From positions 1,736,001 to 1,800,000 of the forward strand of contig NZ_JQLU01000005.1 of the NCBI RefSeq assembly GCF_000744375.1: a stretch of 64,000 nucleotides of DNA. The letters are read 5' to 3'. The position numbers and the translations under genes are program-made. Positions 44,024-52,748 of this stretch are shown here, in pieces. Source of the stretch: Carnobacterium gallinarum DSM 4847. Lineage in GTDB: Bacteria > Bacillota > Bacilli > Lactobacillales > Carnobacteriaceae. The stretch's first letter is position 1. Each line of letters starts with the position of its first letter. The notes beneath the pieces were generated by a model. That model was given only the letters and a program-made list of their open reading frames with translations, made no database searches and was not told where the DNA came from.

Positions 44024-44989
44024 TTAAAAATATTTTTCAAGTTCATCATGATTAGTCGTTGCGTTTAAAGCAACTAAGAGTTTGATACGAGCTTTAGGAC
44101 CTGTTAGACCATTGGTAAAAATAATCCCCATCTCTTTCAGACGTTTTCCACCACCAGCATAATCATAAACATCTTGGGCAACTCCATTGAAACAGCGTGA
44201 AACTAATACAATCGGAATATTGTTGTCCAAGAGCTGTCTTAAAGCGGGCAGGGTTGCAGGAGGCAGATTCCCAGCTCCAAGTGCTTCAATTACTAAACCA
44301 TCAGTAGCAGGAGTATTTAACGCTTCTAGCAGGGTACTATCCATTCCAGCAAATGCTTTAAGCAAATAAACATTCTTATCCACAGTTGCGATATCAAATT
44401 TTTCAATTTCAATTAATTCTTGGAAAAAGAGGACTTTATTTTTAGCAATTAAACCAATTGGTCCAAAAGTTGGCGTTCTAAATGTCGCTACATTAGTAGT
44501 GTGGGTTTTAGTTACATAACGAGAAGTATGGATTTCATCATTCATAACAACTAAAACACCCTTATTTTTAGCTTCCTCCGAAGTAGCTACCCAGACAGCA
44601 CTTTGAAAATTATAAAGACCGTCGGAACCAATCTCATTACTCGAACGCATAGCGCCAGTCATAATAATTGGAACTTGGTGATCCAAGGTAATATCTAAAA
44701 AATAAGCCGTTTCTTCTAAGGTGTCCGTTCCATGAGTGACAATAACACCATCAACGCCTTCGTTTAGAATAGCTTCTTCAATTCGTTGCTTTAAAAGTAA
44801 CATTTCTCTTGGTGTCATATGTGGTGAAGGCAACTGAAATATGTCTTCTACAACCAAATTCGCATCTTTTTCAAATAAATGCCCTTGATGTAATAAAGGA
44901 TTTTCTGAATTAGGAGCAACTTTACCAGTTGTTTGATCCTCGCTCATGGCGATCGTTCCGCCAGTGTGTAGTACTAAAATAGTTTTCAA
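44024..44989 (-). CDS. ansA: L-asparaginase, type I-like
   Basis: A 321-residue asparaginase that hydrolyses asparagine to aspartate and ammonia. The first catalytic Thr is in 'LHTGGTIAMS' (about 7-16). The second set is in 'GVIVTHGTDTLEETAYFLD' (about 80-98; Thr-Asp). No signal peptide is present, so it is cytosolic. The start is TTG 44989, spaced well from AAGGAGG. The type I call rests on length and lack of secretion signal. Confidence 0.9.
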   Translation of the reverse strand: MKTILVLHTGGTIAMSEDQTTGKVAPNSENPLLHQGHLFEKDANLVVEDIFQLPSPHMTPREMLLLKQRIEEAILNEGVDGVIVTHGTDTLEETAYFLDITLDHQVPIIMTGAMRSSNEIGSDGLYNFQSAVWVATSEEAKNKGVLVVMNDEIHTSRYVTKTHTTNVATFRTPTFGPIGLIAKNKVLFFQELIEIEKFDIATVDKNVYLLKAFAGMDSTLLEALNTPATDGLVIEALGAGNLPPATLPALRQLLDNNIPIVLVSRCFNGVAQDVYDYAGGGKRLKEMGIIFTNGLTGPKARIKLLVALNATTNHDELEKYF

Positions 44990-45866
44990 AAGAATTCCTC
45001 CTTATTCACAAAGCAGGTGCTTTGCGTTTCTATTTTAGCACAATTTCCAGAATCTTACTTAGAATGCGTTCAAAAACTACGCTAGCCACTATTTCTATGA
45101 TGATGTTGGAATTCTTCGTTATTAAACCTCACTTATATACTACATAAGCCATGTTTTATTACTGGATTTCTACAAACAACACTGGAAAATTCAGATGCTA
45201 TTGTCGTTTTCAAACGCATCCAAACTGAAGCTTAATAAATCCCTTAGAATGCCTCATCTTCTAATAAAGCGGCTTTAGAGAATCGTTGCAAGCAGATCCC
45301 TAACAATAAACCTTCTTTTTTTAGAGTCATTTATTTTGGTGAAATACCACTAGAAAGTGAGAATACCTGTGTACTATGAGCTTGCTACTAATCTAGTGTA
45401 CTAGGAACATCGATAATCAATTAGCTGATTTTTAATTAAATTTTCGCTATGACTTTGCCAAGTATTTTATAGGAATGATTTAGATTATTTCCTGGGAAAT
45501 AGTTTTTAGGAAATGATTGATTTGTGGAGGATGGTCAACTTTCTCATACTCGATTCAAGTTGTTCAACAAAAGCTCCCGTAACAATAAAACCATCAAAAG
45601 AACGATAATAACTATCTTCAAAATAAATGATTCAACTTTCAATGTAAGTATGTTGTTGAAAAAATCATTCTTCTATCATTTAAAATTACATTTTAAGAAG
45701 GTGATTTTGATAGAACAATTTATAGATTTATACGAACAATTTTGTTATATTAACAAGCTGTATTGTAAGGATAAAAGCAGAGGGTAGGGGGAGTTCGCAT
45801 GTTATTATTGTACTAGATTGAAGCGACAATGAGCTTCAAAATTAAGCAAAATTAAGGGGAAATATA
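44990..45866. other. 877-bp gene-poor region with inverted repeats
   Basis: No gene here is convincing. It holds a small hairpin CAAAGC-AGGT-GCTTTG (45009-45024), an imperfect inverted pair with ATGCGTT cores (45062-45081 and 45203-45220), the palindrome CTAGT-GT-ACTAG near 45405, and a weak 87-codon frame (45524-45787, GTG start, poor SD). Near the right end, a five-codon frame MLLLY (45799-45816) with GGGGGAG upstream precedes a 7-bp hairpin (45818-45839). It looks like the remains of a decayed gene or element plus a leader for the next gene. Confidence 0.5.
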
Positions 45867-46586
45867 ATGACAGGAACAGCACTTAAATTTTTAATGGCCT
45901 TTTTAATGGTTTTTGACCATATCGGCTACTTTGTTTCACCAGAGGTACAATCTATTTTTCATGTTTTAACAAGATGTGTAGGAGTTTTCTTTGCCTATAT
46001 GGCGGTTGAAGGATTCCATTATACACACGATCGGAAAGCTTACTTAAAGCGTTTATTTGGAATGGCAGCCGTGATGTTTGTTGGAAACTCACTTCTTAGT
46101 ATGCTGATCAACGATCCGCTAAAAAATCCACATAATAATATTTTCTTAACGTTAGCACTAGGAACATTGATGCTTTATTTTATGAGTCTAGTGAAGCAAC
46201 AAAATGGATTAGCGAAAAAAGTTTTATTGATTATTGGAAGTATTGTTATTCTATTAGGTTCACCATTCCTAGCAGAAGGTGGGCAGATTATTGTGCCATT
46301 TATGTTATTGTCATATATGTTCTATGAGAAACCGGCAATGCGAAATCTGAGTTATTTACTGTTTGCGGGGATTTTATTCTTTATGTCTTATAGCCCTTAT
46401 CCAACAATCCAAGAAACCATCGAAATGTTGGCTTTTAACTCGGACTTTATGTTTATTACCGTGATTCCATTCTTATATTTGTACAATGGCAAACGTGGAA
46501 ATAATAGCACATTTAGCAAATATTTCTTTTATGGATTTTATCCAGCCCACCTGTGGATAATTGCGTTAGCTGCAGCTTATTTATAG
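45867..46586 (+). CDS. TraX-like multi-pass membrane protein (first copy)
   Basis: A 239-residue protein with about eight hydrophobic segments. The TraX hallmark 'LKFLMAFLMVFDHIGYF' is at the start, 'YMAVEGFHYTHDR' follows near 45-60, and the C terminus has 'YLYNGKRG' and 'FYGFYPAHLWII'. Pfam TraX proteins belong to the acyltransferase-3-like group; F-plasmid TraX acetylates pilin, but chromosomal Firmicutes copies have no known substrate. SD AAGGGGAA precedes ATG 45867. It stands between the gene-poor region and dbpA. A second copy lies 4.5 kb downstream. Confidence 0.85.
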   Translation: MTGTALKFLMAFLMVFDHIGYFVSPEVQSIFHVLTRCVGVFFAYMAVEGFHYTHDRKAYLKRLFGMAAVMFVGNSLLSMLINDPLKNPHNNIFLTLALGTLMLYFMSLVKQQNGLAKKVLLIIGSIVILLGSPFLAEGGQIIVPFMLLSYMFYEKPAMRNLSYLLFAGILFFMSYSPYPTIQETIEMLAFNSDFMFITVIPFLYLYNGKRGNNSTFSKYFFYGFYPAHLWIIALAAAYL

Positions 46587-46678
46587 AAAATAATGAAAAT
46601 CTCATGTCATTTGATCCGCTTACTTGTGGATATTCAATATTTTAGTTGGAAATCAACCAATCTTTGTGGGTATCATGC

Positions 46679-46684
46679 TATAAT
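46679..46684 (+). promoter_or_regulatory. Extended -10 promoter of dbpA
   Basis: TATAAT at 46679-46684 is preceded by TG one base upstream (TGCTATAAT), an extended -10. The -35 region is weak. Transcription would start near 46691, so translation must begin at ATG 46715. Confidence 0.55.
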
Positions 46685-46714
46685 GAAGGAATCAAAGAAG
46701 TGGAAGAGGTTATT

Positions 46715-48163
46715 ATGGGAAAAAAAGAATTCAGCGATTATGGTATTCGTGAAGAAGTATTAAAAGCAATAAATGGTTTAGGCTATTTTCAACCAACAGA
46801 AGTACAAAAGGAAGTGATTCCTTTAGCATTAGCTGATATGGATGTAATTGTAACATCGCAAACAGGAAGCGGAAAAACAGCTAGTTTTGGGATTCCTTTA
46901 TGTGAAAAAGTCAATTGGGAAGAAAACAAACCTCAAGCATTAGTTTTAGTACCAACACGTGAATTGGCTTTACAGGTCAAGGAAGATATTGCCAATATTG
47001 GTCGTTTTCGTCGAATTAAAGTGACTGCAGTTTTTGGAAAATCATCCTTTGATCGTCAAAAATCAGAATTAAAACAAAAAAGTCATATTGTTGTTGGAAC
47101 GCCGGGACGTGTTTTGGATCATTTGAAAAAAGGCACCTTCTCTGTGGATAAGTTAGAGTATTTAGTGTTAGATGAAGCAGATGAAATGTTAAATATGGGC
47201 TTTATTGATCAAGTAGAAGAGATTATTGACTTTTTACCAACACAACGTCAAACATTACTATTTTCAGCTACTATGCCAAATGAAGTTGAGCGTTTAGCTA
47301 CTCATTATATGCAAAAAGAAGCGACTTCTGTCAAAATTGAAACAACAGAAGCATCGAAACCTAAAATTATGCAATCTTATTTAATGGTTTCTGGGGATAA
47401 AAAACAGGAAACGTTACTGGACTTATTAACTGTGGAAAACCCAGATAGTTGTATTGTGTTCTGTAATCGCCAAGAAACTGTGAATAACATCTATGATGTC
47501 TTAAATAAAGCGGGTTTACCTGTGGATAAGCTTCATGGCGGTATGATTCAGGAAGATCGTTTTGATGTAATGGATGATTTTCGTAAAGGAAAATTCCGTT
47601 ATTTAGTTGCAACAGATGTCGCAGCTCGTGGAATTGATGTGGATAACATTACTCATGTAGTCAATTATGATGTACCTGTGGAAAAAGAAAGCTTTGTACA
47701 TCGTACTGGTAGAACTGGTCGAGCAGGGAAGATGGGAATTGCCTTAACCCTAGTTGAATCTTTTGAGAAAGAGCGTTGGGCTGAGATTAAAAAATATGTT
47801 GAAGCTGAAATTATTGAGATTACAGCTCCTAGCGCTCGTTTTGTGCAACGTCATAAGCCAGCATTTGAAAAGAAATTAGCCGAACGTCCTCGTCTGAAAA
47901 AAGATAAAGGAACGGCTTTAAATCAAGATATTATGAAGGTTTACTTTAATGGCGGCAAAAAGAAAAAAATTCGGGCAGTTGATTTTGTTGGAACATTAGC
48001 AAAAATTCCCGGAGTAAATATGGAAGATATTGGGATTATTACGATTCAAGAAAATGTCAGCTATGTGGATATCTTAAATGGCAAAGGTCCAATGGTGATT
48101 GATGCGATGAAGACACGGACAATCAAGGGCAAACAATTAAAAGTTCATAAAGCAAATAAATAA
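46715..48163 (+). CDS. dbpA: DEAD-box RNA helicase DbpA/YxiN type
   Basis: ATG 46715 follows GGAAGAGG; the longer frame starts upstream of the promoter. The 482-residue protein has Q-motif, '[12 protein letters not shown]' (I), 'PTRELALQ' (Ia), 'TPGRVLDHL' (Ib), 'VLDEADEML' (II), 'SATMPNE' (III), '[11 protein letters not shown]' (V) and '[11 protein letters not shown]' (VI). The C-terminal about 75 residues fit the DbpA RNA-binding domain, which in the family binds helix 92 of 23S rRNA, so it likely helps 50S subunit assembly. Confidence 0.93.
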   Translation: MGKKEFSDYGIREEVLKAINGLGYFQPTEVQKEVIPLALADMDVIVTSQTGSGKTASFGIPLCEKVNWEENKPQALVLVPTRELALQVKEDIANIGRFRRIKVTAVFGKSSFDRQKSELKQKSHIVVGTPGRVLDHLKKGTFSVDKLEYLVLDEADEMLNMGFIDQVEEIIDFLPTQRQTLLFSATMPNEVERLATHYMQKEATSVKIETTEASKPKIMQSYLMVSGDKKQETLLDLLTVENPDSCIVFCNRQETVNNIYDVLNKAGLPVDKLHGGMIQEDRFDVMDDFRKGKFRYLVATDVAARGIDVDNITHVVNYDVPVEKESFVHRTGRTGRAGKMGIALTLVESFEKERWAEIKKYVEAEIIEITAPSARFVQRHKPAFEKKLAERPRLKKDKGTALNQDIMKVYFNGGKKKKIRAVDFVGTLAKIPGVNMEDIGIITIQENVSYVDILNGKGPMVIDAMKTRTIKGKQLKVHKANK

Positions 48164-48168
48164 TTTGA

Positions 48169-48207
48169 GAAAGCTTGTAGTGATTCATTTGCTACAAGCT
48201 TTTAATT
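48169..48207 (+). terminator. Terminator of dbpA
   Basis: An 11-12-bp stem AAAGCTTGTAG/CTACAAGCTTT (48169-48180 with 48192-48203) followed by a T-rich stretch. Confidence 0.75.
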
Positions 48208-48225
48208 ACATGGAGGAGGATAGTT

Positions 48226-48876
48226 ATGACGCTAAAAATTAGAACAATTCAACAAGCCGATCATCGACGTGTGGAGGAAATTACGCGTGAAGCTTTTTGG
48301 AATCTATATGTACCTGGTAGCAATGAACATTTCATTGTGTATAACATGTGGACAACATCTGATTATATTTCTCAATTGTCGTTGGTTATTGAATTAGATC
48401 AAGAAATTATCGGCAGTATTCTTTATACACAGTCTAAAATAGTTACTGAGAATGGAAAAAAATCATATGAGATGATAACATTTGGACCAGTGAGTATTTT
48501 ACCGGAGTTTCAAGGAATGGGTTATGGGAAAAAATTGATTGCGTATTCTATTGATCGTGCTAGAGAATTAGGCTATCGTGGTATCCTAATTGGCGGTTAT
48601 CCACACTATTATGCACAGTTTGGATTCAGTAGTTCTAAGAAATATCAGCTTTCTTTGCCAGATAAAAATTACTATACAGGGATTCTGGCATTGCCGTTAA
48701 TTGAAGGCGGCTTGGATAATATGACAGGTAGTATTTTTTTCAGCGAAGTACTTGAGCCAGATGACTCTCAATTAGAACAATTTGACCAAACTTTTCCAAC
48801 AAAATTAAAACAAGTACAAGCCAGCCAGAAAGAATTTGAAAAAGCTGTAAGCCAACTTGAGACAAAAAATTATTAA
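48226..48876 (+). CDS. GNAT family N-acetyltransferase
   Basis: A 216-residue protein. The acetyl-CoA loop 'VSILPEFQGMGYGKKLIAYSI' (about 87-108) contains the Q/RxxGxG/A pattern. The following 'GYPHYYAQFGFSSSKKY' is common in the YhbS-like subgroup. The C-terminal 50 residues form a helical extension. SD TGGAGGA precedes ATG 48226. The acceptor is unknown. Confidence 0.85.
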   Translation: MTLKIRTIQQADHRRVEEITREAFWNLYVPGSNEHFIVYNMWTTSDYISQLSLVIELDQEIIGSILYTQSKIVTENGKKSYEMITFGPVSILPEFQGMGYGKKLIAYSIDRARELGYRGILIGGYPHYYAQFGFSSSKKYQLSLPDKNYYTGILALPLIEGGLDNMTGSIFFSEVLEPDDSQLEQFDQTFPTKLKQVQASQKEFEKAVSQLETKNY

Positions 48877-48918
48877 AGAGTTGAACGTAGCTCTTTTTAG
48901 GTTATTTATAAAAATGTC

Positions 48919-48966
48919 GAGTGTGGCACAAAACTAATTTTTAGTTTTGGTCATACTCTTTTTATC
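48919..48966 (+). terminator. Terminator-like hairpin, GTGTGGCACAAAAC type
   Basis: A long stem with GAGT/ACTC ends and ACAAAACTAA/TTAGTTTTGG core (48919-48938 with about 48941-48958) followed by five T. It resembles dispersed 'GTGGGACAAAA' hairpins found in many Firmicutes, often as terminators. Confidence 0.65.
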
Positions 48967-49061
48967 GGATTCTTATGATTGTCTAAAGGGTTTGTTGTTG
49001 TTATTTGTGGTAAACTAATGATGGACTAAATTAATTTTAAGTATGGGAAGTGAATAGAAAG

Positions 49062-50855
49062 ATGAAGTCGAGTTGGAAGACAATCAAGCATTTTTTTAAC
49101 AGCGCTTGGGGAAGCTCTAAAAATGTTATTATTGTTCACAGTTTTATTCTAACGGTAGCTGTTCCGTTATTTACATTTTTAACTAAAGCTGTTTTAGCTA
49201 GTGGGAATATCAGTTATCTTTCTTTTGATAATTTATTGCCAATTATCCAAAAACATCCTTTTGTGTTAATTGGTTTATTGTTGATTCTTTGTTTGTTTAG
49301 TGTTGTTATTTTTATTGAATTCACTTTTTTGCTATTGAGTATTTATTTTATTCGCAAAAAAGAGAAGGTTAGTTTATATAACTTGCTTAGTTTAACGTTC
49401 AAGCAATTAAAAAATGTTATCGGTAGTGAAATCTTATTTTTTATTTTTTACTTTTTCCTGATTTTGCCTTTTGGTGGAATTGGATTTAAAACCGAATTAT
49501 TGGCCAAAATAAAAGTACCTGTCTTTATTTTAGATTATATTTTTTTAAATCGTCTAATTTTTGTACCATTATTAATTATTGGCTATATATTCTGTTTATA
49601 TATCGGGATTCGGTTGCTACTAGTGTTGCCGTTAATGATTATTTATAATCTCCCTTTTAAGGAAGCTATCAAGGAAGGTTTGCGTTTAACAAAGCGCAAA
49701 TTTTGGTATTTGGTACGTAGATTACTATTATTGAGTCTGAGTCTAACTTTTGTAGTCTGGCTTATTGGAAGTGTGCTATTTTTTGTTCAGGAGCAGGTTG
49801 AAACGATGTATCCTCAACAGGGGCTAATTAGTGGAGTCATCGTACTGACTGGTTTGCAAATTTTAACAAGCATCCGCAATATTGTGGCAATGATTATTAT
49901 CTTTTATTTGATGGTATCGTTATTGATGAAGGAAAAGAAATCGGATGGCATCTTGCTTGAGAATTTGAAATCGATTCAAGTGAAACGCAGATATATTGTT
50001 ATTGGAAATTTAATTATTGGTATGATAGTAGGAATTTCAGTTATTGGGATGGGGATTTATAATTTTCTGTATCTGGAAGGCGAGCTTTTATTTCGACCGA
50101 TTGTGATTTCACATCGCGGTGTCACGGAAGCAAATGGTGTGCAAAATACTATTGAGGCATTGAAAAAAACAGCAAAACAAAAGCCTGATTACGTTGAAAT
50201 TGATATTCAGCAAACCAAGGATAAACAATTTGTTGTGATGCATGATTTGAATTTGAAAGATTTGGCAAGTAAAAATGTAACAGTAGCTGATTTAACTTTA
50301 GCAGAGTTACAGAAGATTACCTTATCTGAAAACGATACTACTGCAAAAATTTCTAGCTTTGATGATTATTTAGTTGAGGCTAAAAAGTTGAATCAAAAAT
50401 TATTAGTTGAGATTAAAATAACACCAAAAGATTCAAAAGATATGCTTGATTTGTTCATTAAAAAGTATCAGAAGACAATTATTGAAAATGACTATCAGCT
50501 TCAAAGTTTAAGTTATACTGTTGTAACGAAGTTAAAAGAAAAAGTTCCAAAATTTTATGTCGGTTACATTATGCCATTTAATTTAATTGGACCACCGAAT
50601 ACGAAAGCTGATTTTTATTCGATTGAATATTCAACTGTTAGTGGTGATTTTGTTGATGAGGTAGCCAATCAGAATAAGAAGGTTTATGTTTGGTCAACGA
50701 ATGATGAAGATACCGTAAAAAAAATGATGACCTATGGTGTTGATGGAGTAATTACTGATGATATTAAAACGGTGAATGCTGCAATTAAAAGTGCCTTAGA
50801 CAATAGTGGGACCTATTCAGATCGACTGTTTAATTATTATTCAATTACAAATTAA
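49062..50855 (+). CDS. Membrane glycerophosphodiester phosphodiesterase
   Basis: I prefer ATG 49062; GTG 49050 is possible. The 597-residue protein has an N-terminal membrane domain of about eight helices (1-335, GPDPase_memb type) and a C-terminal GDPD domain (about 345-590). Catalytic features are 'SHRGVTEANGVQNT', 'YVEIDIQQTKD' and 'VVMHDLNL' (HR, E-x-D and HD). Q replaces the usual metal-binding E before NT, as is common in this membrane subgroup. It may cleave lipid- or teichoic-acid-derived glycerophosphodiesters outside the cell. Confidence 0.88.
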   Translation: MKSSWKTIKHFFNSAWGSSKNVIIVHSFILTVAVPLFTFLTKAVLASGNISYLSFDNLLPIIQKHPFVLIGLLLILCLFSVVIFIEFTFLLLSIYFIRKKEKVSLYNLLSLTFKQLKNVIGSEILFFIFYFFLILPFGGIGFKTELLAKIKVPVFILDYIFLNRLIFVPLLIIGYIFCLYIGIRLLLVLPLMIIYNLPFKEAIKEGLRLTKRKFWYLVRRLLLLSLSLTFVVWLIGSVLFFVQEQVETMYPQQGLISGVIVLTGLQILTSIRNIVAMIIIFYLMVSLLMKEKKSDGILLENLKSIQVKRRYIVIGNLIIGMIVGISVIGMGIYNFLYLEGELLFRPIVISHRGVTEANGVQNTIEALKKTAKQKPDYVEIDIQQTKDKQFVVMHDLNLKDLASKNVTVADLTLAELQKITLSENDTTAKISSFDDYLVEAKKLNQKLLVEIKITPKDSKDMLDLFIKKYQKTIIENDYQLQSLSYTVVTKLKEKVPKFYVGYIMPFNLIGPPNTKADFYSIEYSTVSGDFVDEVANQNKKVYVWSTNDEDTVKKMMTYGVDGVITDDIKTVNAAIKSALDNSGTYSDRLFNYYSITN

Positions 50856-50886
50856 AAACGTAAATGTCAGTGATAAATTGAAAAGT

Positions 50887-50933
50887 AGCTCTTGTTGAAT
50901 TCATAGAAAAATGAATTCGATAAGAGTTTTTTT
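50887..50933 (+). terminator. Terminator of the GDPD gene
   Basis: An 18-bp imperfect stem with GAATTCAT/ATGAATTC core (50887-50904 with 50911-50928) followed by a T-run. Confidence 0.88.
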
Positions 50934-51040
50934 ATTATAAATGACAAAAGTGTTATGTCTGCCTTACTAAAATCGATGTTTTAATAACGTTTTTTCTTTT
51001 ATAATTAGGGCTAAGATGCTAACTAAGTAAAGGAAAAAAG

Positions 51041-51838
51041 GTGAAAAAAGATATGGAGAAAAGAATGACGGCATTTCAGTTAAAAGTAATCGGAATTAGT
51101 TTAATGGTTTTTGACCATATTCATCAACTGTTTTATTTAAAAGGAATTCCAATGTGGTTTACGATGCTGGGGCGAATCGTGGCACCCATTTTTTTGTTCT
51201 TAAGTGCAGAGGGCTATCATTATACTAAAAATAAAATAAAGTATTTACGCAATTTATTGCTTGGGTTTTGGTTAATGGGACTAGTGGATTGGATAGTGCC
51301 AACCCTTTTACCTAATGAAAACATTGTTCTAGCAAATAATATTTTTGGAACGTTATTCTTAGGTGTATTAGCAATGTATTGTTATGATAGTATTAAAAAT
51401 AGTAAGCAAGATAAAAAACAAGGATTTATTGGAATTGGAATTATTTTATTTGTTTTAGCCTATTCAGCTTATTTTTTTAATTTGTTATCAGATCCAGATA
51501 ATTTTAATGTCACACTATTTAGAATTTTATCGATCATTTTTCCAACTTTAGTTACAACAGAAGGTGGATTTGTCTTGGTACTATTGGCGTTATTTTTCTA
51601 TATTTTCCGAGAAAAACGAACAGTTCAGATTGTGGTTTTATTGCTAGTATCAGTAGTGGCGACAGGATTTAATTTTACTGGTTTATTTACAACAAATATT
51701 CAATGGATGATGGCTTTCTCAGCTATTTTCATTTGGCTATACAATGGTAAAGAAGGTAAAAAGATGAAATGGTTCTTCTATTATTTTTATCCAGTTCATA
51801 TCGCCATTTTATATATATTCGCTACATTAATGGGGTAA
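51041..51838 (+). CDS. TraX-like multi-pass membrane protein (second copy)
   Basis: A 265-residue protein with about eight hydrophobic segments. The start is GTG 51041 (AAAGGA upstream) or ATG 51053. It repeats the TraX hallmarks of the first copy: 'ISLMVFDHIHQLF', 'LSAEGYHYTKNK', 'WLYNGKEGKKMK' and 'YYFYPVHIAIL'. The paralogues share the pattern but differ strongly between these blocks, so the duplication is old. A TATAAT box lies at 51000-51005. It may acylate an envelope polymer; not proven. Confidence 0.83.
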   Translation: MKKDMEKRMTAFQLKVIGISLMVFDHIHQLFYLKGIPMWFTMLGRIVAPIFLFLSAEGYHYTKNKIKYLRNLLLGFWLMGLVDWIVPTLLPNENIVLANNIFGTLFLGVLAMYCYDSIKNSKQDKKQGFIGIGIILFVLAYSAYFFNLLSDPDNFNVTLFRILSIIFPTLVTTEGGFVLVLLALFFYIFREKRTVQIVVLLLVSVVATGFNFTGLFTTNIQWMMAFSAIFIWLYNGKEGKKMKWFFYYFYPVHIAILYIFATLMG

Positions 51839-51844
51839 GATAGT

Positions 51845-51882
51845 AAAAAAGCAGTCAGCAAATTAAGCTGACTGTTTTTTAT
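51845..51882. terminator. Bidirectional terminator between TraX and MerR genes
   Basis: CAGTCAGC/GCTGACTG stem (51852-51859 with 51867-51874) flanked by A- and T-runs. Confidence 0.82.
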
Positions 51883-52646
51883 TTAGTCGGAATAATTTCA
51901 ATCCAAGCTTTGTAATAATCCATTTGAAAACCAGCTTCGTTGATTGCTGTGGCTAAATAACGTCCTAATACTTGACCTGTTCTTAGACCTTGTTTCAGCA
52001 GGGCTTGTTCTTTCTCAACTAAATTTGTATGAGCGGCATTATCAGATTGAATCATTAAAAGAAACTTCAGATAGGTTCCAGTTCCATGATTCTCCCATAA
52101 CGTTTCTTTGTTGGAAAAATGTTCTTCTTCCACACATAATCCATAGTACACTTCTGGATTTTTTTCTGGATGATAATACATAGCAGAAGCACCAGGATTT
52201 TCCAGATATACCTGAAGTTCATCCGAATCCGATAAATCAAAGGAAATTATTTTTTCAACAGTTGGAACCTCTTCAGTGAAATCTTGTTCTTTAAGAAAAA
52301 GTAATTCATTTAATTGTTCTTTTCTTTTTCGGATGCCGATGGTTTTGCGTTTTAATTCTTCTAATTGTTGCAGCGTATTTAGTTCAGTTTCCGTTAACAT
52401 ATCTAATAGTTTTTCAGGTGGATTTTGATGGAAATGAACCATCTGTTTGACGGGAACATTTAAATCACGATAGAAGATAATATCACTTAAGTCTAAGATC
52501 GTTTGAAAATCAAAAATACGATAATCATTTTCTTGATTTCGCTTGGAAGTAATCAGTTTTTTTTCTTCCCAATAGCGAATGGTTGAGCTAGGAACTTTAA
52601 AAATTTCTGCAATCTCTCCAATAGTAAACGTTTCATCAATCAGCAA
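51879..52646 (-). CDS. MerR family regulator of the adjacent ABC exporter
   Basis: TTG 52646 lies 7 nt after AGGAGG, so I prefer it to the longer frame from 52694. The 255-residue protein has an N-terminal MerR HTH ('FTIGEIAEIFKVPSSTIRYWEEKKLI'), a coiled-coil dimer helix (about 85-115) and a C-terminal effector domain of about 140 residues that I do not recognise. It is divergent from the ABC pair, and a near-perfect dyad lies between the promoter boxes of that operon. It should twist that promoter into an active form when a ligand binds. Confidence 0.88.
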   Translation of the reverse strand: MLIDETFTIGEIAEIFKVPSSTIRYWEEKKLITSKRNQENDYRIFDFQTILDLSDIIFYRDLNVPVKQMVHFHQNPPEKLLDMLTETELNTLQQLEELKRKTIGIRKRKEQLNELLFLKEQDFTEEVPTVEKIISFDLSDSDELQVYLENPGASAMYYHPEKNPEVYYGLCVEEEHFSNKETLWENHGTGTYLKFLLMIQSDNAAHTNLVEKEQALLKQGLRTGQVLGRYLATAINEAGFQMDYYKAWIEIIPTK

Positions 52647-52683
52647 AAGAACACCTCCTATATTTATTATAGCGATTTTCTGC

Positions 52684-52714
52684 TTGACCTTCAAGCTACT
52701 TTAAGGTGTAAGAT
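52684..52714 (+). promoter_or_regulatory. MerR-type promoter with 19-bp spacer and dyad
   Basis: TTGACC (52684-52689), a 19-nt spacer and TAAGAT (52709-52714). The dyad ACCTT.AAG...CTT.AAGGT (52687-52707) fills the spacer. A 19-bp spacer with a central dyad is the signature of MerR-activated promoters. Confidence 0.9.
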
Positions 52715-52748
52715 TCTCTGGTATTCAAAAATAAAAGGAGGAATTAGG

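Noticed and set aside
45340-45400. 'GGTGAAATACCAC' looks like a 23S rRNA segment
   Set aside because: Only a short stretch matches what I recall of 23S rRNA; the flanks do not continue as rRNA.
45524-45787. 87-codon frame in the gene-poor region
   Set aside because: GTG start with poor SD and a Lys/Phe/Ile-rich product; not convincing as a gene.
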